The notes: generated by a model not told the origin, from the letters alone. Shown: positions 15,919 through 25,354, counted from the first letter of the stretch. The stretch: 64,000 nucleotides of DNA from Cupriavidus sp. P-10 (GCF_003402535.2 NZ_AP025174.1:1-64000), one strand, 5' to 3'. A program made the numbers and translations.

Positions 15919-17176
15919 CGGGGAGGCGCCATCCACTGCAGCGGACAATGACATCGTCATCCCTGAGGTAGGCGTCCTCCTGTACGACAACCCTAACGAA
16001 TGCACTTCCGGGCATGCGTCCGTCAATGGATCGCCTGCCACCCACGTTCGTCAGCATTCCGATCTGGCAAACAACGTCATCTGGATAACCAATGGCGCTT
16101 GGAGCCAATTTATGGTCCAAGGCCATCGCAATGTTCACAACCTCCGGGGCTCCGACTTCTTTCGTACCAATGTCACTCAGATCGGCGCGGATCTCGGCCT
16201 GGACATGAGCACGACAAACTCCGCCCAGGTTGCACCGACGATAAGCCTCATCGCCGCACGGACGTTCAAGCTGCTTGCGGAGTGCTACGAGTGGAAGCCG
16301 AACGAACTCGCCAACGCGGAGAAACTACATCAGAACATCAAATCGCGGTTTCCGCGCGATGTAAATCTCAACAACCCCGCGCTTGAGCGGGGCCTGCAAG
16401 CGGCCTATCAGACCGACTCTGCCACTTCCAAGGCAGACTTCATCGCGGATTCGGTCTTTCTCACGCTTCGCATGAACCGTCTCGCCCATGCGAAACGGGT
16501 CATGTCCTGTCCGGTCCCTGAAGACGCATGGGAGTACGTCCCAGGCGTGGCACTACCGAGCGGCCAGCGGGATCGTCTCGCCTTCTGCCTAAGCCACGAA
16601 CATCCCGTTCTGGCCGAAGTGCTGGTGGACATGTCGAGAGCCGACTCACAGTATGCGGCCCTGGCAGCCTTTGGTCAGAAGGCCAGCAGCCGCATGGTAT
16701 TGCGAGAGTGGGTTTCTCATCCCGAGCTGCTGTGGCTGTCCCGTTTCGCGCCTCTGGAGATCAAGTCGGTGTTTCGGTCATCACGATACGTTGCCCTGGC
16801 GGAGCGAATGCAGTTGCCGGTGGCGCTGACGTCCGACCCATTGCTGGAGTTGTCGTACTCGGCAGGCCTGCTGGCGGAAAACCACTGGATGAGCCTTGCC
16901 ACCGACGAGTACAACAAGATCACGAAAAGAAAGGCACTTTCCTCTCGTGCTGTCTGGTTGCGCGCAGCAGACCGAGCACTGTGCTTCGCACTGGCGAAGA
17001 AGGCTGTCGACAAGGGATTCGTGGTGACGGGCTACGGAACTGGTGCTGTTCGGGTGCGCATCCAGCGATCCGAGTTGTTCCAAGCGCTGGAGTTCGCCAT
17101 CGAGAACCAACTCGTTGCGCCAAATTTCGCTCGAATCATTCATGCAGGAGACGTCCATGCAGCTGCAGCAGCATGA
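15893..17176 (+). CDS. Unknown 427-residue transfer-operon protein
   Basis: Not recognised. No signal sequence, membrane segment or nucleotide-binding motif is visible; the composition is that of a soluble, mainly helical protein. It overlaps the end of dotN by 26 bases and is overlapped by the next gene, so it is translated with the transfer operon. In IncI plasmids and Legionella icmJ is followed directly by icmB, so this is an insertion particular to this plasmid lineage. A partner or adaptor of DotN or IcmB is a guess from position. Confidence 0.75.
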   Translation: MTVQSAINSGEAPSTAADNDIVIPEVGVLLYDNPNECTSGHASVNGSPATHVRQHSDLANNVIWITNGAWSQFMVQGHRNVHNLRGSDFFRTNVTQIGADLGLDMSTTNSAQVAPTISLIAARTFKLLAECYEWKPNELANAEKLHQNIKSRFPRDVNLNNPALERGLQAAYQTDSATSKADFIADSVFLTLRMNRLAHAKRVMSCPVPEDAWEYVPGVALPSGQRDRLAFCLSHEHPVLAEVLVDMSRADSQYAALAAFGQKASSRMVLREWVSHPELLWLSRFAPLEIKSVFRSSRYVALAERMQLPVALTSDPLLELSYSAGLLAENHWMSLATDEYNKITKRKALSSRAVWLRAADRALCFALAKKAVDKGFVVTGYGTGAVRVRIQRSELFQALEFAIENQLVAPNFARIIHAGDVHAAAAA

Positions 17177-17414
17177 CCACCCCATCAACCTCGAGGACCT
17201 AAGCGAGATCCTGTGCGCTGTGGCGATTCGGGCCGGTGATTTTCTCAGCCTCGACGTACTTGCCACGATGTCGCCCTTGCAGCGAGTGATGCACGCTGTG
17301 AAGACAGCGAACGAATCTCTGAGCGCAGATCCGGTGGTCGCCAAGGTGCTGAGCGAGACGCAAGCAGCCCCCCTACTGAAGATTGAATTCATGAAGAGAA
17401 GGAACGCACAATGA
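17157..17414 (+). CDS. Unknown small transfer-operon protein
   Basis: 85 residues from ATG 17157, chosen because AGGAG lies six bases upstream; ATG 17142 is in frame. It is helical and soluble by appearance, family not recognised. It overlaps the preceding gene by 20 bases and its stop overlaps the icmB start (ATGA), so expression is coupled to both. It is the second non-canonical gene between dotN and icmB. Confidence 0.65.
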   Translation: MQLQQHDHPINLEDLSEILCAVAIRAGDFLSLDVLATMSPLQRVMHAVKTANESLSADPVVAKVLSETQAAPLLKIEFMKRRNAQ

Positions 17415-20400
17415 GCAGTGCACTCGCGACAAACGTAGTGGAAGGCGTGGAATCGATCCTGGCGTGGCTCGCCAGCTTCGGACTCGGCGCAGATCTTCCG
17501 TCGTACTGCCACCTCGAATCCGCCATCGGGCTGGACGAAGACGATCCACGCACTATTGCGGCGCGCGCGAAGAGCCCAGAAGGGGTCAAGCCATACATCC
17601 TTCTCACGCGCGAATGCTCCATGCTTACCGCATTCGAGTTGACGGGTTCGATGGACGTGGTCGGCGACGCGGAGTTTCAGTCGATTACCTCCAAGGTTCA
17701 CGACGCACTAGCGTCCTACTTTCAGCGACCAGGTCATAGCATCGAGATTTCCTTCGAGCGAGATCCCGCACTTATGCGGGCCCATGTTGACAGGATGATG
17801 GAACCAGCCTACGCGACGGCCAGGCGGCTAGGTTTGGACGGCTTGTGTGATGTGCTAGATGACCGATGCGCGCGTGTCGCTGCCCTGTGCCAGCATGAGT
17901 CCTGCCTGTTGCTCGTCTATACGCATCTTTCGTCCATGTCATCGGACGAACTCAAGCGTGAAATGGCTGACCACCGCCAACGAATTAAGGAGCACGCAGT
18001 TCCCGCGGCGAAGTATGCGCAGTCCCCAACTGCATTGATCAAAGGCCTGCTCCACACGCACGAGACTCTGATTGAGGCCATCGAGGATGACCTCCGCTCG
18101 GCAAAGATGCACGTTGGTCGTCTCTCTACTCACCATGCGCTGCGCGAGATCCGCCGATCCTTTGATCGGTGGAATACTGGTTTGGATTGGAAGGCAGCGT
18201 TGCCAGGGGACCGCTACACCCCGCGGGCCTCGTCGCGCACGGATGATGCGTCCAATCTGCTGCTGCCGAAGTTGTCCCAGCAGCTGTGCAAATCTAAAGT
18301 CGAAACCGATGGCGAGTTTGTCGTCATCAACGGCCAGTACCATGGCTATTGCTTTATGGAGCTGGGCCCTCAAGATCCGCGCGACTTCATGACGCTGTTC
18401 CGCCGCATGGGAGATCAACTCCCATGGCGCGTGAAGTGGACCATTGAACCTGGTGGTATTGACTCCATGGCCATGAAGAAGACCATCGTGGATATCACGG
18501 CTTTCCTGAGTTCGACCAATGCGGCAATCAAGCGCTCGTTCGATGCCCTGCAGGAGGCAATTGAAGACGGTGAGCATGCCGTCACCGTGAAGATTTGTGC
18601 GTCCACATGGGCAAACAGTAAGGCCGACTGCCAGCGTCAGGTATCGACCATCGCGAAGGCGCTGGAGGGGTGGGGTATTTCACAAGTGACCACCGACGCT
18701 GGAGATCCGATCCAGGGCCTAGTATCTACGCTGCCGGGGTTCAGCGAGAAGAATATCGCGCCCCGGATGGTTGCACTTCTGAGCGACGTGGTTCGGATGC
18801 TTCCTTGGCAGCGACCCGCATCGCCTTGGTTCGAAGGTGGCTCGATTCCCCTCCGGTCGCTGGATGGCAAGCTCTACCCCTACCAGCCGACGTCGTCAAA
18901 GCAGACCGCCTGGATCGATCTCATTTGGGCCATCATGGGCTCCGGGAAGTCGGTTTGGCTGAACACCCTCAACCTAGGATCGATCCTCTCGCCGGGACTG
19001 AAGCGCATCCCGCTGATCACGATCATCGACGTGGGACCGAGTTCGGCGGGCCTCATCGACCTTCTGCAAAGCGCACTCCCTGAAGACCGCAAGCACGAGG
19101 CGATCTACGTGCGCCTGCGCAATACCGATGAGTTCGCGATCAATCCTTTTGATACCCAACTCGGTTGCCGCTATCCAACCCAGTTCGAGCGCGAGTTTCA
19201 GATTGCCCTGATCAGTATGCTTGCGACGCCGGCGGGTCATACGGATCCGCCCGAGAGCGCCCCGGAACTGGCGGCGATGATGATCGATGAGGCTTTCAAG
19301 CTGTATGCCGCGCCGGGATCCATGAAGCGCTACGACGCCATGACAGACGAAGCCGTCGATCTGGCGCTTGCTGACATCCAGTTCGCATCAGACGACATGA
19401 CGACCTGGTGGGAAGTCACCGATGCGCTGATGGCAGCTGGCAAGCCGCGCGAGGCCAGGTTGGCGCAGCGATTTGCGGTGCCAGTTCTGTCGGACCTCAT
19501 TGACGTTGTGCGCAGCGCCCCAATTCGTTCTATCTTCTCACCTAGCGAAGATTCGCAGGCTCGCACGGCTTCCGGGCTGACGCTGATCGACAAAATGGCG
19601 CAGGTCCTGACGACTGCACTGCGAGACTTCCGCATCATTTCGAGTCACAGCCGCTTCGAGATCAACGAGAACTCGCGTGTTGTGGCGCTGGACCTGGACG
19701 AAGTGGCGCGCGGCGGCGGTGAGGACGGCGAGCGTCGCGCCGGCATCATGTTCGTATTCGCACGGCAGATTGCGGCTCGTCAGTATTACCTCTCAGAGGA
19801 GATTCTCAAACTGTGCCCGGCACTCTATCAACGCTATCACCAAGAGCGCATCGAAGAGATACGCGATCAGATGAAGGGACTTTGTGTCGATGAGTTGCAT
19901 CGCACTGGCGGCAAGAAGGCCTTCCGCAAGTTGCTGTCGCTGGATCGGCGTGAGGGACGAAAGTGGGGAATCCGCGTGTCGCTCGCATCCCAGTTCATGA
20001 ACGACTTCAACACCGATGGTGAGTCCATCACGGAATCCGCGTTCTCCGTCTACATCATGAATGCCGGTACCAGCGAAACGCAGAGAGCTGCGCAAGAATT
20101 GTTCGGCCTTTCGGATTCAGCTATCGAGCGCTTGAAGCGGGATGTGCACGGCCCCGGTAAATTCTTGGTTTGGCACCAAGTCAAGTCAGGCGTTGTCACG
20201 CAGGTGTTGCACAACGCGCCGGGGGCGATTGAGTTGTGGGCCTTTTCCACAACACCGAAGGATGCAGGGCTGCGTCGACGGCTGTATCGGCACATGATGC
20301 CCGCCACGGCCCGGAAGATCCTCGCCAAGGAGTTCCCAGCAGGTACTGCCGAAGCGTATATGGAGCAGCGGCAGAAGGAATTGAGCGAAAGCGAATCGGA

Positions 20401-20479
20401 TGGCGTCATCGACATCGTCGCCAACGAATTGATGGCGAAGTACCAGGCAGATATTCAAGCGGAAAGGATGGCAGCATGA
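17411..20479 (+). CDS. icmB: Type IVB ATPase IcmB/DotO/TraU (VirB4-like)
   Basis: 1022 residues, the expected size. The C-terminal half is a VirB4-type ATPase with Walker A IMGSGKSVWLN near residue 507, followed by PLITIIDVGPSS. Further motifs include the Walker-B-like GLCVDELHR near residue 825 and arginine-rich motifs beyond. It powers assembly or substrate movement in the type IVB channel and is at the inner membrane. Start overlaps the upstream stop, and the stop overlaps the next start. Confidence 0.93.
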   Translation: MSSALATNVVEGVESILAWLASFGLGADLPSYCHLESAIGLDEDDPRTIAARAKSPEGVKPYILLTRECSMLTAFELTGSMDVVGDAEFQSITSKVHDALASYFQRPGHSIEISFERDPALMRAHVDRMMEPAYATARRLGLDGLCDVLDDRCARVAALCQHESCLLLVYTHLSSMSSDELKREMADHRQRIKEHAVPAAKYAQSPTALIKGLLHTHETLIEAIEDDLRSAKMHVGRLSTHHALREIRRSFDRWNTGLDWKAALPGDRYTPRASSRTDDASNLLLPKLSQQLCKSKVETDGEFVVINGQYHGYCFMELGPQDPRDFMTLFRRMGDQLPWRVKWTIEPGGIDSMAMKKTIVDITAFLSSTNAAIKRSFDALQEAIEDGEHAVTVKICASTWANSKADCQRQVSTIAKALEGWGISQVTTDAGDPIQGLVSTLPGFSEKNIAPRMVALLSDVVRMLPWQRPASPWFEGGSIPLRSLDGKLYPYQPTSSKQTAWIDLIWAIMGSGKSVWLNTLNLGSILSPGLKRIPLITIIDVGPSSAGLIDLLQSALPEDRKHEAIYVRLRNTDEFAINPFDTQLGCRYPTQFEREFQIALISMLATPAGHTDPPESAPELAAMMIDEAFKLYAAPGSMKRYDAMTDEAVDLALADIQFASDDMTTWWEVTDALMAAGKPREARLAQRFAVPVLSDLIDVVRSAPIRSIFSPSEDSQARTASGLTLIDKMAQVLTTALRDFRIISSHSRFEINENSRVVALDLDEVARGGGEDGERRAGIMFVFARQIAARQYYLSEEILKLCPALYQRYHQERIEEIRDQMKGLCVDELHRTGGKKAFRKLLSLDRREGRKWGIRVSLASQFMNDFNTDGESITESAFSVYIMNAGTSETQRAAQELFGLSDSAIERLKRDVHGPGKFLVWHQVKSGVVTQVLHNAPGAIELWAFSTTPKDAGLRRRLYRHMMPATARKILAKEFPAGTAEAYMEQRQKELSESESDGVIDIVANELMAKYQADIQAERMAA

Positions 20480-20973
20480 GCGAAGGAAAGAAGCGGGGCG
20501 TCCTGCGCACAGTTGGACGGGTCATGAACCCTTTTTCACCGCTGACGTCGATGAAGCGGACGGTCGGCAGCGGCTGGCAAACGATTCAGGAGCTGCAGGC
20601 CGATCTTGCACATCAGCGTCGAAATCCACGGATTCGAACCTTTAGGGAGGCGATGGCAGCGCGCCCCGCGGATGCAGTTCCTCTGGAACAGATCCAACGT
20701 AGCTGCCTGACAAACAAGCGCATCGCACTCGCGTTCGGCTTCCTGGCGCTGGTGTATGCGCTTGCCAGTCTGGTGCCCGGGAATCTGTTCGGAGCCTTAA
20801 CAGGACTGCTTTTCACGATTCTCTGCATAATTCTCGCGATGCGATACGCGCACCGGTCTTGGCAGATCGCGAAGGGGCAGACCTCTCCCGATGAGCCACT
20901 CGGCGGGGTTCGCGACTTTTTGCGCACGAGCGGCTTCCTGCGGAATACCTTCAATCCGCAACTGTTCGACTGA
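20476..20973 (+). CDS. IcmV/TraX-like membrane protein
   Basis: 165 residues. The basic N-terminus (KKRGVLRTVGRVMNPFSPLT) is followed by two adjacent membrane segments (about 83-122) and a C-terminus ending FLRNTFNPQLFD. Size, topology and its place just before dotA match IcmV/TraX. The start overlaps the icmB stop (ATGA). Family similarity is weak, so the name is offered with caution. Confidence 0.6.
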   Translation: MSEGKKRGVLRTVGRVMNPFSPLTSMKRTVGSGWQTIQELQADLAHQRRNPRIRTFREAMAARPADAVPLEQIQRSCLTNKRIALAFGFLALVYALASLVPGNLFGALTGLLFTILCIILAMRYAHRSWQIAKGQTSPDEPLGGVRDFLRTSGFLRNTFNPQLFD

Positions 20974-20984
20974 GCGTATGCTTA

Positions 20985-21004
20985 CGTATCGTTTCTTTCA
21001 TACA
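20985..21004 (+). promoter_or_regulatory. Plasmid-wide dyad before dotA
   Basis: CGTATC-N8-CATACA lies between the IcmV-like gene and dotA, 15 bases before the dotA ATG. It suggests that dotA also has its own promoter. Confidence 0.6.
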
Positions 21005-21019
21005 AAACGAGGCGAGCCG

Positions 21020-23254
21020 ATGGGACTCTTCCTGCGCGCACTGATTCGCTCAGCCAGCGCTTGCGCTGTTGCTCTGGCCAGCTCGGCGTCGTTTGCACAG
21101 ACGTCGGTAGGGGAGATCCAGAATGCGGCCAATCGATCTGGCGACAAGTCCATGGCGCTCCTCGAGCTGGTCTTCGGCAGCATTGTCCGAAACCCGCTCT
21201 CAGCTTCTGGCGGAGCGGGTGGCGGTATGCTGGCGAGCATCTTCCTTGTCATCACCTCCTGCATTCTTGCCGTTGGCGTAATCTGGGCGATCTATCATTT
21301 CGCATCCAGCATGATCGCCACCGGCCAGGATGGTGAGTTTCTTGGGCAGAAGAAGTCATCTCCTTGGTTCATGATCCGCATGGTGATTGGCTTCTGCTCT
21401 CTGGTCCCCATCTTCGGAGGCTACTGCGGCGCACAGGTTGTCATGCTCTGGGGCACGATGATGGGTGTCGGCGTTGCGAACCTCACCCAGGACGCGACCA
21501 TCGCCGTACTGAAGTCGGGCGGTTCCATGGTCGCAACGCCAGCCGCTCCAGCTGCCAATACCCTGGCCCAGTCTCTATTCGAAGCCAATCTATGCGGCGA
21601 GTCAGTGAACACCGCCATAGCGCAGATGCCAGCAGAGGGTGGGGTGAGCGCCGACGCGGCGGAGCGATTTTCTCCATCGCTCTCGAGCAAGAGCATCAAC
21701 ATCGTGAATGGGCGAGGTCAGTCTTGCGGGGGCGCCAAGCTTGAGCTTCCACAGCCCGTATCCATGACAGCCGGGGCAGAGAGTATTGCAGGCTATGGGC
21801 TCGATACCTCGACACTATTCAGCCCTATGCAGTCGGCGCACGAGGCGGGACTGGCTGCCATGCAATCCACCCTTAGCGGGCTCGCGCAGCAGTACGTGAA
21901 TGCTGTGAACAGTGGTAGCTCTCCGCCGGACGTAAGCGCGGCGCTGGCCTTGGCAGCTCAAACGTATGAGAACACCATTCGCCAGGCCATTGCCGGATCG
22001 CGTGGATCGATCGATTCGCTCACCAGCAAGGTTGAGCAGAATCTCAAGCGAGACGGCTGGATCATGACCGGGGCCTGGTATCAGACTTTCGCGCAGGCCA
22101 ACGCGCAAGCCACGGCACTGGCAAACGCCACAGCCTCGGGCGTGGCCGGCACCGATCCGAACAACCTGGCATACCCCCAGCTCTACCGCAAGGTTTTGAG
22201 CGCATACCAACAGCAGCGTGCGCTGGACGGGACGAACGCGTCCAGCACTGCGAATGCTGTCGCCGCATTGAAGACGGAATCCACGGATGCAAAAGGCTTC
22301 GTCGCCAGAATCTTCAGTGGGCAAGAGTGGGTCAAGGCCGCCATCAATTTGAACGGGAACAACGGCGGGGGCGGGACCACGAACCCGATGATCGGGATGA
22401 AGAACCTGGGCGATTACATCCTGATGGGAGGTTGGGGAGCACTTGGGACCTACACGGCCATTAAGGGCGGCCTCGCGGCGTCAGATTCGACTCTGGGGAA
22501 AGCGTTAACGGCGGTAGCTGATGTGGTCACGTTCGGAGGCGCTGGCGCATTTAAAAAGGCCGCTATGGGTGTCCTGGAAGCCTTGGGGCCTTTCATTATT
22601 GTGGCGCTACTTTCGCTGTTCTTCTTTGGCGCGATGCTATCCATCTATATCCCGATGGTGCCGTTCATCATCTGGTTTGGCGGTGTTACGTCATGGTATG
22701 CCGTGGTCGGAGAGGCTTTAATCGCGTCGCCCCTGTGGGGCATTACGCACCTCGACGGAGATGGTGAAGGTGTGGGGCAGCGGTCGACGCACGGCTACAT
22801 TTTCTTGCTGAACGTCCTGTTCCGGCACGCGCTGATGATGATCGGCTTCGCGCTCGGCGGCGCTGGCGTCATAGTGCTCGGTACGCTGCTGAATACGATG
22901 TTTGGCGTCGCCATGGCAAACGCTCAATTTGATAGTACGACCGGCCTCGTCAGCATCATTGGCTTCATCGCGTTGTACATCTCGTTGTGCCTGACGTTGA
23001 TCCATGGCTGCTTCAATCTGATCCATGTGGTCCCGGACCAGGTCTTTTCTTGGGTGGGCGGACACATGGCAGGCCAACTGGGTCGAGATACGGACGACCG
23101 CTCGAAGCAGGTGTTCCTTGGCGGCATCGCCACAGGCAAAGACGCGGCACGGAATTCACTGGGTGGAATGGGACGTGCTCCGCGCGCAACGCCAGGGCCT
23201 AAACCGCCGAAGGCAGCTTCCGGCGAGGCTACTTCCAAGCCGCCGTCGTTCTAA
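21020..23254 (+). CDS. dotA: Type IVB secretion protein DotA/TraY
   Basis: 744 residues. ATG 21020 gives a signal sequence (residues 1-24, ending ASSASFAQ); the in-frame ATG at 20978 lies before the promoter dyad and is unlikely. Membrane segments lie near 65-90 and 120-150, a long periplasmic region follows (about 165-480), and several more membrane segments lie in 510-700. This is the DotA/TraY layout: a large polytopic inner-membrane protein needed for transfer. A good terminator follows 10 bases after the stop, closing this transfer block. Confidence 0.9.
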   Translation: MGLFLRALIRSASACAVALASSASFAQTSVGEIQNAANRSGDKSMALLELVFGSIVRNPLSASGGAGGGMLASIFLVITSCILAVGVIWAIYHFASSMIATGQDGEFLGQKKSSPWFMIRMVIGFCSLVPIFGGYCGAQVVMLWGTMMGVGVANLTQDATIAVLKSGGSMVATPAAPAANTLAQSLFEANLCGESVNTAIAQMPAEGGVSADAAERFSPSLSSKSINIVNGRGQSCGGAKLELPQPVSMTAGAESIAGYGLDTSTLFSPMQSAHEAGLAAMQSTLSGLAQQYVNAVNSGSSPPDVSAALALAAQTYENTIRQAIAGSRGSIDSLTSKVEQNLKRDGWIMTGAWYQTFAQANAQATALANATASGVAGTDPNNLAYPQLYRKVLSAYQQQRALDGTNASSTANAVAALKTESTDAKGFVARIFSGQEWVKAAINLNGNNGGGGTTNPMIGMKNLGDYILMGGWGALGTYTAIKGGLAASDSTLGKALTAVADVVTFGGAGAFKKAAMGVLEALGPFIIVALLSLFFFGAMLSIYIPMVPFIIWFGGVTSWYAVVGEALIASPLWGITHLDGDGEGVGQRSTHGYIFLLNVLFRHALMMIGFALGGAGVIVLGTLLNTMFGVAMANAQFDSTTGLVSIIGFIALYISLCLTLIHGCFNLIHVVPDQVFSWVGGHMAGQLGRDTDDRSKQVFLGGIATGKDAARNSLGGMGRAPRATPGPKPPKAASGEATSKPPSF

Positions 23255-23264
23255 CCAGAAGCTC

Positions 23265-23287
23265 AAGGCCCCTAGCGGGCCTTTTTT
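23265..23287 (+). terminator. Rho-independent terminator after dotA
   Basis: Stem AAGGCCC/GGGCCTT with a five-base loop, followed directly by a run of T. Confidence 0.85.
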
Positions 23288-23355
23288 ACTGGATGGGAGC
23301 ACTACGTTCTGCGGTGGTTTGACCCGATGGGAAGATATACAGCAGCAATAAGCAA

Positions 23356-23380
23356 AATGGCGAGTCTGGGACTCGCCATT
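23356..23380 (-). terminator. Terminator of the leftward gene at 23402-23683
   Basis: Perfect 10-bp arms (AATGGCGAGT and complement) with loop CTGGG. Read leftward, TTTTGC follows. It lies 21 bases beyond the stop of the leftward gene. Confidence 0.7.
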
Positions 23381-23401
23381 GGACTTGTTGAACGATTTGA
23401 C

Positions 23402-23683
23402 TCAGGAAGCCTTACGTTCTTCCAGCGCCTCATAGTAGGCCGCGTTGCCCAGCGCTTGGCGGTTCTTCTGAACCAGGAGATAGTTGTGGGGGTCGACTCG
23501 GGCCAACTCGGCCAGCGCCGCGTCCTTGACGGCACTGACTGCCTTCTCGCGAGCATTGGCTTCGCGCAACTGCTGTTCGAGTCGATGAGCGTAGGCAGCC
23601 CAGTCATCGGCAGCCTGCGCGTTTGCATTTGCGACCCGCGCATTTGCCCTCGCTTGCCCCATGAAAAGCATGTCCATCGCCAT
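23402..23683 (-). CDS. Unknown small helical protein
   Basis: 93 residues from ATG 23683, with GAGG upstream. The sequence MAMDMLFMGQARANARVANA leads into a helical, coiled-coil-like region (about 25-60) and a C-terminus containing YLLVQKNRQALGNAAYYEAL. Family not recognised. It stands alone, pointing left between the dotA terminator and the oriV region, with its own terminator. Confidence 0.65.
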   Translation of the reverse strand: MAMDMLFMGQARANARVANANAQAADDWAAYAHRLEQQLREANAREKAVSAVKDAALAELARVDPHNYLLVQKNRQALGNAAYYEALEERKAS

Positions 23684-23920
23684 TTTGACCTCGCCATGTA
23701 TACGGTTAGGCTCAATATATCGGACACACGGATGACCACGCAAGCCGTTTTGACGAACCTGTGCACAGGCAGGGTGACCTAAGTCCATGCAATGAGGCGA
23801 ACCCCTACGCCAGGGCGCCCCGTCCGTGCAGACTGCTGCAGTTGGTCAGGCCTCTATATCAACGTTGGTCATCGCGCCCGGGGAACCTGTGGGCAGCTGC
23901 CGACCGGTGGGGAAGGGCAG

Positions 23921-24031
23921 GGCAACCCGTAGGGTTGTCCTGTGCTTCTCCACGGGGGAACCGCGAAGCGGTTAGGCGGGAACCCGCGAAGCGGGCTGTC
24001 CATAGGTTGGTCGGGCAAGTCTTAGCCCGAC
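23921..24031. repeat. Series of four small hairpins upstream of oriV
   Basis: Four inverted repeats follow one another. They are AACCC-GTA-GGGTT within 23921-23940, AACCGC-GAA-GCGGTT at 23959-23973, CCCGC-GAA-GCGGG at 23983-23995, and TCGGGC/GCCCGA with an 8-base loop at 24011-24030. Two contain GCGAAGC, known as an unusually stable mini-hairpin in single-stranded DNA. The interval from 23684 to here has no gene. A role as a single-strand or priming signal is speculative. Confidence 0.55.
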
Positions 24032-24154
24032 AGGGTTTCCACAGCGATGGGCAGGTCAACTACCGGGATATATAGGTAAACCATAAAGGCAAAATACAGG
24101 GACTACAGGGTATACCTGCCAAGCCGCCCCCAGCTTGGCTTTGCGGGGAGGTGG

Positions 24155-24442
24155 CGCGACCATTTCACCCCGCATGCGCGACCACTTCACCCACACAGCG
24201 CGACCATTTCACCCAAGGGGTCGCGACCATTTCACCTCAAATAGCGCGACCATTTCACCTAGGATAACTTTGATTATCCACAGGCTTATCCAGAGCATAA
24301 TACCGCGACCATTTCACCTCAAATAGCGCGACCATTTCACCCCGAGTGTACAAACGCGCGCGACCAAATCACCTCGCCAAGCGGGGCGCGACCAAATCAC
24401 CTCGGGTGCTGGCATCAAATTGTGAGGGGTGATTTGGTCGCG
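24155..24442. other. Iteron-type replication origin (oriV)
   Basis: Iterons of the form CGCGACCATTTCACC start at 24155, 24177 (variant), 24199, 24222, 24245, 24304 and 24327, mostly 22-23 bp apart. Variants with AAATC in place of ATTTC follow at 24359 and 24387, and an inverted variant is at 24428-24442. Two DnaA boxes, TTATCCACA (24274-24282) and TTATCCAGA (24286-24294), lie in the gap between iterons. This is a standard iteron origin. Its initiator is most likely the RepA_C-type protein at 26414-27418. Single extra iterons lie at 25790 and 26355. Confidence 0.88.
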
Positions 24443-24535
24443 CAGCCCCGGCAGGGGTCCCCCAGCACAGTGCGGGATCATGGGAAACTAACAGAAGAAT
24501 GTTCATGGGGCGATAACTCGTCAAAGGCTGGTGTC

Positions 24536-25162
24536 ATGGGAGCCGTGAGCGCGGACCTTGCCGCCATACCCCTAATGCTGGCAAAGCGGAGTCTTCAATT
24601 GCCGCGAACTGGGGATTGGCACTTCGAGCTGAAGTTAGATGGATACCGAATACTGGCAGGCACGGGGAATCAGCCGGCGTTGCGCACGCGCGCGGGCGCC
24701 ATCGCTACAGCTTGGTTTCCAGAAGTGGTGGAGGTACTGAAGCAATTGCCAGCGGGGTGCGCATTGGATTGTGAGGCGGTGGTGCTCGATGACATCGGAC
24801 GGTCCCACTTTGAGGCGCTGCATGGGAGGGCGAGGCGCAGGCGCTGGTATCGAGGCGCTCCCCACGTTACGCTGGGCGCTTTTGACCTATTGATTCTCAA
24901 CGGCAAGGACATCCGGGACTGGCCCATCGAGAGGCGCAAGGCAAAGCTGCATGCCCTTCTTGGTACCGACAGTGGTCTGCTCTACGTTTCGGCAGTCGAT
25001 GACGGCGTCTGGCTTTACCAGCAGGTTCTTGCCCTGAAACTCGAAGGGGTGGTCGCCAAGCGCGCCGGCAGCTGTTATACCGCGGGCCCCTCGGACAACT
25101 GGCTCAAGATCAAGCGTCCGGGTGTGCACGGCCATGGGGCGTTCAAGCGAGACATGGCATAG
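24536..25162 (+). CDS. ATP-dependent DNA ligase (LigD-like catalytic core)
   Basis: 208 residues, just the nucleotidyltransferase core. The adenylation motif KLDGYR has the active lysine at residue 33. LDCEAVVLD (motif III region), LEGVVAKR (motif IV) and WLKIKRP (motif V) follow in order. A C-terminal OB domain is missing, so it is shorter than standard ATP-dependent ligases. It lies immediately after oriV and could seal nicks during plasmid replication or transfer. Start ATG 24536 has no strong ribosome-binding site. Activity without the OB domain is uncertain. Confidence 0.82.
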   Translation: MGAVSADLAAIPLMLAKRSLQLPRTGDWHFELKLDGYRILAGTGNQPALRTRAGAIATAWFPEVVEVLKQLPAGCALDCEAVVLDDIGRSHFEALHGRARRRRWYRGAPHVTLGAFDLLILNGKDIRDWPIERRKAKLHALLGTDSGLLYVSAVDDGVWLYQQVLALKLEGVVAKRAGSCYTAGPSDNWLKIKRPGVHGHGAFKRDMA

Positions 25163-25237
25163 AAAGCTGGGGGCGCGGCAGCGCCGGATCTCGACTAGCG
25201 CAACCTGTGCCCGTACGACTACGTGTACGAAGTTTTC

Positions 25238-25354
25238 ATGCGCACGCGTGTTTATCCGCTCGTGGCCATCGCCGTGGCCTATGCCGCGTGCTTCGTCGGG
25301 TATGGGAAACCGTACCGCCCGCCACGCATGAGCGATTTCCTGAAGCAGCAGTAG
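25238..25354 (+). CDS. Possible small membrane peptide
   Basis: 38 residues from ATG 25238 (MRTRVYPLVAIAVAYAACFV), with one hydrophobic segment and a basic tail. The reading frame is open further upstream to 25199. No clear ribosome-binding site is present. It lies between the ligase and the zinc-ribbon gene. It may be real but unnamed, or chance. Confidence 0.3.
   Translation: MRTRVYPLVAIAVAYAACFVGYGKPYRPPRMSDFLKQQ

Noticed and set aside
14554..16041. Leftward open frame of 495 codons opposite traR, dotN and the next gene
   Set aside because: It lies wholly antisense to recognised transfer genes and has the histidine- and arginine-rich composition of antisense translation.
23302..23782. 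Frames overlapping the small leftward gene at 23402-23683 on both strands
   Set aside because: Only the leftward 93-codon frame has a ribosome-binding site and a terminator behind it.
24155..24442. CRISPR-like appearance of the short regularly spaced repeats
   Set aside because: Repeats are 15 bp at 22-23 bp spacing with two DnaA boxes and a nearby RepA gene, which is an iteron origin; there are no cas genes.
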